Positions 1-9,800 of a DNA stretch of 64,000 bases are shown in pieces. Origin of the DNA: Archilochus colubris (lineage: Eukaryota > Chordata > Aves > Apodiformes > Trochilidae); NCBI GenBank assembly GCA_023079485.1, contig CM041083.1, forward strand, positions 110,153,554-110,217,553. The letters run 5' to 3'. The translations under genes were made by a program, and so were the position numbers. The notes beneath the pieces are model-generated. The model did not search any database, was not told where the DNA came from, and saw only the letters and a program-made list of their open reading frames with translations. The first letter of the stretch is position 1, and every line of letters starts with the position of its first letter.

Positions 1-555
1 GCATTTCGAAAGCGCATAGTAAAAAAAAACAACACTCCCCAACCCACTTCCTAAGCCATAAAGCCGCACTAGTGGCAACGACAAGTGCAGCAAGATATTC
101 TACCAAGGCAATCACCCGGGTTTCACAGAAGCCTTACCCCCGACAAGCCGGGCTGTGACCGGTCCGGTAAAAAAGCTCCACGAGTTATTCTGTCAGTCAC
201 AAGCCCCAGCCGGCCACTCACACGCCCGCTGTCACACGCTCCGAAGAGAAAGCGCAGCCCCAAGCCCCTCAATTGCTGCTCCCCTCTCTCTCCCGCCGGG
301 CTCCGCCACCTCACAGCCCACGGCAGCCGCCGCCAGCACCACCACCGCTCCCTTCCACTCTCCCCAGGGCCGCCGCGGGAGAGGAACGGGAGGCCGCAGA
401 GCACCGCCGGTGCCCGGCGGGGAAGGCGGTTCGCCGTTGCCACGGTAACGCGGGAGGCCGCTCCCGGCAGGGCGTCTTCCCCGCCCGAGCCTCTCCGGCG
501 GCAGCGGCGGGCGAAGCGCCTCCCAGTTCCTATCCCCAGCGGTTCGGGGCAGTAC
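1..555 (-). other. HLCS: 5' part of HLCS intron 1 (partial)
   Basis: This is sequence downstream, on the minus strand, of the CAG/GTACTG splice donor that closes the exon at 556. It is GC-rich from about 220 onward and belongs to the CpG island. The long open frames here on both strands come from low stop-codon density in GC-rich DNA. No second exon is visible before the left edge. Confidence 0.5.
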
Positions 556-786
556 CTGCGTCTCGTCGGTGAAAAAGACTTTGTTCCCTATCGTGAGGCA
601 GACTCGTTCTTCGGGAGGCGCCGGCCTGCGCGGCCAGCGGCCTGCGACAGCCGCGGAGCCGGCGCAGCAGCAGAACGTGAAGGAGCAGGCGGAGCGGTGG
701 AGGCGGCGCACGGTGCGGCGGATGAACGCGGCCGAGCAAGGCCCCCAGCGCGCCCATAGGTAGAGGTAACACAGCGTGATCAGCAT
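556..786 (-). CDS. HLCS: First coding exon of a minus-strand gene, probably holocarboxylase synthetase (HLCS), partial
   Basis: The exon reads from ATG at 786 down to 556 and encodes 77 residues, ending in phase 0 at a CAG/GTACTG donor. It starts MLITLCYLYLWARWG, a hydrophobic and aromatic stretch. An Arg-rich and Cys-rich segment follows (FTFCCCAG), then VCLTIGNKVFFTDETQ. HLCS attaches biotin to lysine of the mitochondrial and cytosolic carboxylases and, in a minor role, histones; its catalytic domain lies in later exons outside this window. The assignment rests mainly on synteny: HLCS is the minus-strand neighbour of RIPPLY3, PIGP and TTC3 in mammals. The N-terminal sequence suits a long-form HLCS start but I cannot verify it here. 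The frame stays open upstream to another ATG at 990, which would add 68 residues; I prefer 786 because the extension is translated GC-repeat DNA. Confidence 0.65.
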
Positions 787-1320
787 GGCGCGCGCGGCAG
801 CCCCCGCCGCGGCCACGCCCCCCTCCACCCACCTAACGGCCCCCAACAGCCGGAGACCACGCCCTGCACACGCCCCCCTCCGCCCGCCCAACAGCTCCCA
901 CCGGCCGAAGACCACGCCCTGGTCACGCCCCCTCCGCCTGCTCACCGCCTCCCAACGGCTGAAGACCCCGCCCCTCCCCTCCTGCTCCAAAGGGAAAGGG
1001 ATGAGCCGGTTGGGCGAGTCGGACGGCCGCCGCTCTGATTGGCCGGTGCTCTCGCGCTCCCGGCGCTCCGACCCTTTTAAATCCCGCCCCCCTCCTTCCT
1101 CAGGCGTCTCTGTGTTCTGCCTCTGTTACGGGTCGGAGCTCCGAGCTCTCCCGGCGCCGTTTAGAAAAGCGGCGTTCTGCCTTGAAACCGCCTTTGAAGA
1201 AAGGCCCGGCTACGGAGTTGCGTCTTCGCACTGTCGTAGTTGCTCCCAGGTTCCGTCCTGAGGTGCTGTGAGGAGGTGCGGCCTGAGTCGCGCCGCCCCT
1301 ACGCACCACAGATTGGCACA
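560..1320. promoter_or_regulatory. CpG-island promoter of HLCS
   Basis: A GC-rich, CpG-dense block surrounds the first exon and contains many GC/CACCC boxes. On the far side of the repeats lies an inverted CCAAT (ATTGG, near 1038) and an AT-rich TTTTAAAT (about 1075-1082) inside GC-rich DNA. These could serve either strand. Extent and start sites are inferred, since no transcript data are available. Confidence 0.6.
814..978. repeat. Three tandem copies of a 55-bp GC-rich module upstream of the HLCS ATG
   Basis: Copies start at 814, 869 and 924, an exact 55-bp period. Each begins CACGCCCC and the first two carry CCACGCCCT near the end; the third has CCCCGCCCC at that place. These are KLF/Sp-type GC and CACCC boxes. 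The block lies 28 bp upstream of the minus-strand ATG, so it is 5' UTR or core promoter. Confidence 0.9.
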
Positions 1321-1451
1321 GTTACACGCAGAGCTGTGGTGGTCGGAAAAGGCCGCTGAGACCACCGCGTCCAGCTGCCAACGCCAACCACCCACCCCTA
1401 GATAAAATAAAAAATATGTATTAGCGTGCCTTCTAGAGCATGTCCTGAACT

Positions 1452-1502
1452 GCTGCCTCTACACAGTTTTTAAATACTCCAGGGATCTGGCTGGCTCCTC
1501 AG
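1452..1502 (-). repeat. Short CR1-like fragment
   Basis: The phrase CTACACAGTTTTTAAATACT followed by CCAGGGAT resembles the reverse complement of the CR1 3' region, and the CR1 at 17.9-18.2 kb contains a matching phrase. Too short to be certain. Confidence 0.4.
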
Positions 1503-2198
1503 GGAATCCCGCAGCTTCTGCTCTCCAAAGCCAATGCTGTCCCGACGGACGACAGCTCAGTGGTGGCGATCAGGGGTTATGGGATGTGTCCTTCAGCTCT
1601 GCGCATCACCCATGGTGTCCTCTGCACCATCTGGATGCAATGCGGGTGACTGGAGTCACGTCTTCAAACACTGCTGTGGCTGGTTTGCTACACTATCAGC
1701 TCCACTTGACCTTCACAGAAAAGCGTATACCCAGGAGGCAGGACAGTGGGTAACAAAATATTCATTGCTTGTTTCTGTACAGCAATGGGGATGGATCTCC
1801 TCTTCCTCAGAAATGGCTCCACGCTGTCAAATGACTTATTTCAGGGTCTGTGGTACCCTAGGTGAGCTCTATGCCCTCCAACACCGAACCAGATGAAGAC
1901 ACTGGTCTCCAAGTGCCACACTTGGCCCGGGGTAGCCACCAGAGGTCAAAATGAGTGTAAACTGATAGATTTGTTTTCAGTTGATTGTGTTGGATTCACT
2001 GAACAAGAAAGATGAAGTCTGAGTGGCACAGGGCTGGTCATTGAAACCAGAATGAAGAACAGCCTCTTGAGTAAAACTGTAGGGTTTGCAAGAGCCATGT
2101 TTGCTGCAGGCAGAACTTGCTATGACAGAAGATGCAATAGAGAACTTGTATGAAGTATTCTTTACTCCTCTGGTACAACTATGCACAAAAGACATTAA

Positions 2199-2470
2199 AT
2201 AATAGACTCACAGAATGGGTGTGGGCTGGAAGAGACCTTAAAGATCATCTAGTTCCAATCCCCCTGCAAGGCAAGGACACCTCCCACTACACCAGGTTGC
2301 CCAAAGCCCCGTCCAACCTGGCCTTGAACACTTCCAGAGTGGGAACAGCTACAACTGCCCTGGGCAACCTGTGCCAGTGTCTCACCACCCTCGTAGTGAA
2401 GCATTTCTTCTTAATGTCTAACCTAAATCTACCTCTTCCCCATTTAAGGCCCTTACCCCTTGTTTTTACA
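2199..2470 (-). repeat. CR1 LINE 3' fragment
   Basis: Reverse-complement CR1 3' end: AGAGACCTTAAAGATCATCT, then CCTTGAACACTTCCAG, GGGCAACCTGTGCCAGTGTC and TCTAACCTAAATCTACC. The element's 3' end is at about 2199. It is 5'-truncated and carries no open reverse-transcriptase frame. Confidence 0.9.
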
Positions 2471-2672
2471 TTTTATATGGAAGCTTTTCACAAGCTCTGC
2501 AAAAAGAAGACATACTCTAATCCTAGCAGATATTTAGTGGGTGAGTGAAAAAAGGAAGGAAAAAACAAGAGGCAAGATAAAAAATGGAGGAAGGCTAGAA
2601 GAAATAAGGTGATACCAACATTAAAGTTGCAGCTGACCATGACAATCATTTGTGAACAGAGCATGAAGCCAC

Positions 2673-2698
2673 ATTATTATTATTATTATTATTATTAT

Positions 2699-2736
<38 letters not shown>

Positions 2737-2737
2737 T
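2673..2737. repeat. Compound (ATT)n(AGT)n microsatellite
   Basis: About nine ATT units (2673-2700) switch directly to about twelve AGT units (to 2737). Confidence 0.95.
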
Positions 2738-3717
2738 TACCTCAAGGCCTTTTATGTGCTTGGAAATTTACAAGAATAGGTATTCTAAAAGAGCAGTTTC
2801 CTAAATGGATATCCAAAACAACATGTTATCACTATAGCTAAACGTGTAACAAACTGGCCCTGCCCATTTTGAGGCACACATCAATATGAAAAAGCCACCA
2901 CCAGTGCTATGGTGGATGTTTTTACTTTTTTATATCTGCACCCATAGCAGCAGCCTATCCAAAATGGTAGGAATGGCTGCCATAATTTTGATATCCACAA
3001 TGCATGGCAGAAACAGGTGACAGTTTCACCTGAGGGTCAAATAATTTAGACAACCCTCCATCTCAGGCTTACGAAATACCAGCCCTGTGCTACCGCTGTA
3101 TCCTGTATATCACAGAGAGAGAGAAGAACAAAGTCTCCAGTGGTCCTAACTTGACATTTTACACCGTTCCTTTGTGTGAATTTATCTTATGCAGGAAATC
3201 AAAATACTTACTCAGGTGCCGCAAAAGGAAGAAAACAAGCAAAGTATATAGCCTGGAAAGAAATCTCGCAGCTTGGGAATTCACTTTCTCTGTAACAGCT
3301 AAGCAGCACACCCATTGCCAACCTCTGGAGCACACCACAAAACACAACTGTTTGTATAAAATTTCCACGATGAGGAACATGCTTTGCTTAATCCTTGAGT
3401 GGGATCAAATGCAGTCAGCTGTATTTTGATCCTTTTTGCTTTTAAAGTTTCCCCTACACTGGAAATGTTTATGAGTAAATGACAAAACTGCATCCAAACT
3501 TCATGATGCACAGGAATCTAAAGAAGAACAATATAAAGGCAAGACCACTCACTATTTTAAGACAAGATTCTACAAGTTTCTATGTCAGCACAGTCTCAAC
3601 TACAATAATTTGAAGCCACAGATTTGCTATACATTTTCTAGTTCTTATTGTAGTGTAGGTTACAATTAATCATGACAGGCTCTGCTTAAAAGGTTAAGAA
3701 TTTAGACTGAGTAGCAT

Positions 3718-3738
3718 TCTTTTTTTTTTTTTTTTTTT
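3718..3738. repeat. T homopolymer
   Basis: About 20 consecutive T, possibly the A-tail of an old minus-strand retroposed sequence; no body was recognised. Confidence 0.9.
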
Positions 3739-3952
3739 GTTATTACTGGGACTCCAAGGCCTTGTATGCACCAGGAAATTTACTAAAATAGATACTCTAA
3801 AATAAATATATCAGTCATTTCCTCCTTATAGGAGGGTGGAAGGAAGGAAGCCTTGGAAAGAAACAGTGAGTAATATTAGCCTTCAGATTTCCCAGAACTC
3901 TTGGAGTTTTGTCGTAGAGGAAAGATTACAGAAAGATGTTGCAAGATGCTGA

Positions 3953-3969
3953 ACACACACACACACACA
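3953..3969. repeat. Short (CA)n microsatellite
   Basis: About eight CA units. Confidence 0.9.
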
Positions 3970-5284
3970 TGAAACTGTTTAATGAGAATTTGAAGCATCC
4001 TGATGAAAGTGAATAGGCTAAATTCTGCATTTCCACCTGCAAGCTTGAGAATATTCCCCTGGTGGGAGAAAATTGCCAGCTTCAGTTGGGTGGAGGGGTG
4101 TAAATCTCCCTTAGCTCTTTAAACAGTCCACGTGATGGCCCCCAAAGAATGCCACTCAGAACAGGGAGCCAACTCTACCATGTAACCTCAGCACAGACAA
4201 GTGTCTCTTTTTGACTTTAAAGGAATATTAGGAGCCTGGACTTGCTGTGCCTTGTGAATGGCTCAGTCTCCTCCTCCCTCTGTTCCCTAAAAGCTTCTCC
4301 AACCATTTCTCTTTGAGAAGCTTTGCATGCCATTAGTGGCTATGAATGCCTATGTCATGCTGTTCAGCACTAAATATTATTCAAAACTATAAATTCTGCA
4401 GGGCTATCCTGTTTCCTCAACTATACCAATTTCTATTGAACAGCCTTTATTCTTGCAAATGTACAAGTGCTTTCATGAGGAAACTGAGTAAAACAGTTTT
4501 CACACAACGATAGAAAAAACTTCCAATTAAAATCAAGACATTATGGTTCATCTCTGTAAGAATCAAGTCTGCCAAAGTTATTCTCAGATAGTATTGGAAG
4601 TCTGAAAAGTATTATGCCTTCTGGGAAAAATGGGTGAGCAATTGTAACAGAATCGGTGTTTTCTGATTCAATGTTATTTACCAAATACAGAATGTTATAT
4701 GGAAATTAAGTATATCACAAAAAGGAATATAGTAATATAGTTCTTAAAATTGGGCAGCTATGACTGGCCTAACTGCCAACTTTTTTTTTTTTTTAGAAAC
4801 TAAAAAACTAGAGATCATGTGCTGCTACAGCTGTGTTTGTTTGTTTATTTTACTGGAATAAACAATTTTCCACAGATCTGCAACCTGATTTTAGCTAATG
4901 ATTTCCGTTAAAATGCCAGTTTTGTGTGTTTTTTTATTTTGTAATAATGTAATATTAACTTTCATTTTTTTCTACAGTGTTACATACACTGTTATATTAG
5001 ATTAAATTATAGCCTCATTAACAAAATTTTATGTTCATAAATTTTTTAATAAATTTGGTCTTGTAGGGTTATATCAACAGATTTAATTGAAGGTAACTTT
5101 ACATCTTCTGGAGAGCTGAATGTTAGTAGTTTATGTTTTAGTCCTACAGTAATATCGATGTTGGCAGATTCTATACAGAGGTATAGGTCAATTATCCTCA
5201 TGTACAGGTCTGATAGCAAGATGAGGATGATAGACATCACTTGTGTAATGCTCACTTCCCTTACACCTATTGAGTTAAATTAGT

Positions 5285-5545
5285 TAAATCAACACCCTCC
5301 CTAGGCAACCTATTCCAGTATCTTACTACCCTCGTTGTGAAGACTTTTTCCCTATTATTTTACATAAATCTAAATTTTTCCAGTTTAAAATCACTATCCC
5401 TTGTCCTGTCACTACCCTCCCTGGTGAAAAGCCCCACCCCAGGTTTCCTGTAGGACCCTTTGATCCACTGGAAGGCGGCAATGAGGTCTTCATGGAGCCT
5501 TGCCAGGCACAAAGATGAGATGGACCAGACTGCAGTTCCCTGGGT
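5285..5545 (-). repeat. CR1 LINE 3' fragment
   Basis: Reverse-complement CR1: CTAGGCAACCTATTCCAGT, ACTACCCTCGTTGTGAAGA, TCCCTTGTCCTGTCACTACC and GGCAATGAGGTCTTCATGG. The very 3' tail is missing, so both ends are truncated. Confidence 0.9.
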
Positions 5546-6729
5546 CTTCCTTTTTCACCTTTTTAAAAATAGGGGCTAATGTAAGCCTAGAGAGGTAAGG
5601 CAAGAGGTTAAGGAGGGATCTGATTCCCACTGAGAATTCCAGTGTCCTCTCAAACTGACTGTTTTGATGGTTCCTTCAGCTAAGTCAGATAGGAGGGATT
5701 TCATTCATACTAAGTAATCAATGAACAGTCCATGTTTAGTAAACAAAATCATTTTTCTCGCTCTGGGAAGAAAGTTCACAGTAGAAACCAATTAATAATT
5801 GGGAGCTGAGTGTTCTCTTTGATGTCATTGTGTAAACAACATCAGTGGAAAGAGAATTCCACTTGGGGTTCTTATAATCCTCTTACATCTCTGCAGTAGT
5901 TGGAAATAAAGGAAATAAAGTGAACTGTGGCAATGAACCACAACAATGAAAATCAGATAATGTCACTCGTCAGGTAATAAATTGTTCTTGTACAATGTAA
6001 CAGGCCATGGATGGGAAGAAACCTTGGAAGAAGTCTCTTTCTAATCAGTCTCTGTAGGTTTAAAGCACTTGCTGCATACTTTGAAATAAAAGATTCCTCA
6101 AAAGGATCATTCTTTGATAGCCAAAGCAATCTTTCTTGGCATAAGCTTTCTTCTCTACCCACCAAATAGCAATCAAATTAAAGGAACATCCCTGTAGTCT
6201 TGAGGAAGTCACTAGGCCTATTTTTAGATCCTCTCACCTTCCCCATTTTTTAGTATTTCTCTTTTAAAATTATGACAAGGTAAAGACTTCAGTCACTTAA
6301 AACATTATTTTACACTTCAAATTCTCTTTGAGTCTCTATTACACTTTTTTTCATTTAGGACAGGATTTTGATCGTTTTCCCAAGGCATGCAAAAAGAATA
6401 TTTACATCACGTATTTCCTATGGAGCAAATATGGATCATGTGAAACAGCGACAGAAAGATAAAGAGCACAGATTATTTTCTATGTGATTTGCTAACAAAA
6501 AGCCTCTGTTTCCCTTGCAGTGCCATCCCCAGGACAGCCTTCCCGTGACAGAGCCCTGTCTTTGAACTGTTTGGCGGAGTCAAAAGAAATCTCATTAATG
6601 AGGTTTTTCTTCTTTTACCTGAGGCTGTGTTTGTTTTAGGTAAATATTCTTTGGGAGTTGAGATAAAGGAGGGGCTGAAAGGCCCAGGCAAGTGCCCAGC
6701 CTGCCAGAGGCTGTAGAGCATCCAATGCT

Positions 6730-6830
6730 ATGGAGGGTGCAGCTGCAGATCTCCCGCTCCAGGCTGCAGTGGGACCCGTCTGTCACCACTCCCAGGGCAC
6801 CCGTCCCCGGCCGAGGGAGCACCCAGAGAG
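6730..6830 (+). CDS. RIPPLY3: RIPPLY3 coding exon 1
   Basis: Encodes residues 1-33, starting [16 protein letters not shown] and ending REHPE, plus two bases (AG) of codon 34. The donor is AGAG/GTAAGG. The sequence is weakly conserved apart from the PES that joins exon 2, as in the human protein (PESPA before WRPW). Confidence 0.9.
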
Positions 6831-9800
6831 GTAAGGCAGGCACAGGGAGAAGTTTTTCAGCAGCTTTCCTTTTGAAAATCTGACTGTAAGTATCATCTGG
6901 ATGTAATGATTTTGGCATTGAATAGACAACAGAGAAGAATTTCCAGAAGAAAAGGGCAAAATATGTTCCTGAAAATTTTTAGGTTGGAACGGGTATTTTA
7001 TTTCTTTTGCTGATATTTTCTCCTTCTCAGTCAAATATTTCAGAACTTTCCTGTCAGTGGAAGTAAATGAAAATTAAGGTTGCTATAACTAGATATTCTT
7101 TAAAAAAACCTTATTCACCTTTCATATCTGAAGGCCCTTTTCCATTTCCTCAGCTTGATGGATCTGCTACACAGCAGCAGAGAGGAAAAATACTGTTAAA
7201 AAGGGCATCCATAATTGTAGCTCCCCCACAGCAAATTAAGGCAAATGTAGCATCCACCACTGTATAGGCTCTCTTAAGCTTCTCTGATGAGATTGCACAT
7301 GTCAGTTTAATGCTGGAGTTGCTGACTCAATAAATAACCAGCCATTCAATGAGGACATGGAATCTGTATTTACACAGTGTCAACAAGCATTAGTTTTGAT
7401 TTTTCAGCAGTGCTGCCTAAATAGAATGATTTGAGCATTAAATACATCATATTCTAGATTTCAATGCAGTCACCTTGAGCTGTGAAATCTTAAAGGGAAA
7501 AGACACCTCAGTTAAAAAGGTGAGAGCTGTTGCCTAATTTTTTAAATCACCTTATAGACAGCAGACAAACTAATATTGCCATAGAAATCAGACTTACCAA
7601 ATCAAAATGCGTTGAAAAGAAAAAAAATCATGTTATTACAAAAGATGCCAGCACAATCTAATAAAAAAAGGTGATGTACTATATGGATGTTACCACAAAG
7701 AATTAACTGTGGGAGTGCTGTTCTATCTTAATCTTTCAGCAGCCCTGCTTTATGGAGGCCGTGGATGGTCACAGCTAGAGACAGTGAGATGACAGAGAAT
7801 CAACAAATGGTGAGAATAAATTCTTGAGAAAATAATCCTTATAGAAAACAGCTGCAGAAATCTAAAATATTTGAACACAGGCTTGGTCATCTATTCATTC
7901 ACTATTTCAAGCATTTCTTCAGTGGTAGAAACTATGGTTCAAATTATAATGTTTTATGCATGATAACAGTTAAGAGTATCTCTGATTTTGTATCAGATAT
8001 AGAATTCTTATCACTATTACAGAACAGCAGAAAGCACTGCTTACTATAAACACCTTTATTTTAATAGCAGCTTTTATTTGCTTAATTACAAAAATAAGAA
8101 CATCCTCAGTTTGAAATTTTCAGGCCTGGTCTGTGTGTGATATTTTGTATATAGCGGGAGTTTGAGTGAACATGACTTTAAGATGAAATTTAAAAATCAT
8201 ACTTTCACATTTTTAATTTTTCTGATTGTTTTTGTGGGGAGGGATGTTGCTATAGCTAAGCCAGCTAGGAAACCAATGGAGAATTGGATTTTAAGGTAAC
8301 CTTTACAGCCCAGTGACATTGAAAGACACCATGATTATTAGTTTTACTTCCTGCTGTAGGAAGATTTGTTAGGATCAAAGAACAAAAATAGAGATTGGAA
8401 CAGGTTCAACACAAGGTCTCAAAGCTGTGAACATTAAAAAATGTATTGAATTGGTGCTACTCTGATGCTTGGTTTTAAGTGCTTGCAAAAGATTTTGGAG
8501 CATTCAATGCACAGTTACATCTTAAACTTCAGCAACAAACTCTCCTTAGTACAAGTCTTTTAAGACTCACAATTTCAACTATGTTCTAACACACGCAACA
8601 CCCTTTTACCTTGAAATTTTTGCCTGCTGAAGATGGAGATTGTAGCTGTACAGATTTGAGGCAGAGACACATTCCCCGCAGCAGCCACCTTGGAAAGCTT
8701 GAACATCTGTCTCAGCAACTTTCCAACTTTGCAGAACTTTTTTCTGCAACTTTGCAGAAGCACTTCTATTTTTGTGCTGTTTTGCCAAGGATGAGTCTTA
8801 GTTTCATGAGATTACATGCTGACAGTAATGATTTCAAGATACTAAGGTTTCTGAAGTCAGGAAGTTGTCATTTATCACTGAGGTTGTTTTCGTAGAAAAT
8901 TTTATTAAACTAGCTCAAAAGTTATAATTCACTCTTGAGCTTCTGCCCACTTGTACCCACTTTTCCACATTCATGCTGACAGCCTGGCATTGTTTCAAGG
9001 CAAGTATAACTGCAGCAGTTGGTTTCCATTTTTTGAACATTTCTCCTTCCTGCTATAAAGCTTCTCAGATCCTTCTCATCCATACCTTGTGGCCCATTCA
9101 CACCACTTCAGCATCCTAGATGCCTCTCTGGCTCAGAACCTAATGTGGGCTGAAGAAAGGCTTTGCAAGTTCTTTCATATGCTTTTTAACAGGGTCATCA
9201 CACCTGGATACTTTGTGAAGCTTAGGTGGGAAGAATAATGTACCTCTACATCCCACAGCTGTGGAAATCAAGAGATTTCTTCTTCAGCAAAGCTGCTGAG
9301 GTTTCTAGCAGAAGGCTGTCAAAGATGGGTTGAGCAGTCTTTTTGATAATTAGTTACATGCTGACTACTTTTATTTTCTGCAATATGTATAAACAAATGC
9401 CAATAATTTACAGATTGGTAGACACTCCAAACACCAGCAAGAGAAGCAAATAGAGGTTTCGGTATCCTCTGCATGATTATGAAATGTTTAGGAATATGCA
9501 TATAAGAATCTAACCTGAAAACTGAAAGTTGCCGAGCAAAGCACTAAAAAAGAAAACTGCAGGTTAAAAATGTTAAAATAATAATTTTACCTCTATTGCC
9601 AAGAAGATGTGTTACAATATACCCTGTAGTTACCTGTCCATAATACATTTTTCCTTATATAAAAAGTAGCACCTTTCCTACTACCTAAATTCCAATACAT
9701 TGTTACTTATGTTCCAAGAAAAAAAATTAAATGTAATTTAAACTTACTATTGCCATATCTACAACATAATACAAATGAATACTAAACATTTTCTGCCTAC

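Larger units (their letters stand above)
1321..6675. other. Intergenic region between HLCS and RIPPLY3
   Basis: No coding exon was recognised. It contains two clear CR1 fragments, a possible third near 1450, an (ATT)n(AGT)n microsatellite, a T-tract near 3720, a short CA repeat at 3953-3969 and a T-tract near 4781. The remainder is AT-rich unique-looking DNA. Confidence 0.6.

Noticed and set aside
85..1261. Long plus-strand open frames across the HLCS CpG island (224 aa, 161 aa)
   Set aside because: Low-complexity Pro/Arg/Ala translations opposite the HLCS exon and its 55-bp repeats; composition artefacts.
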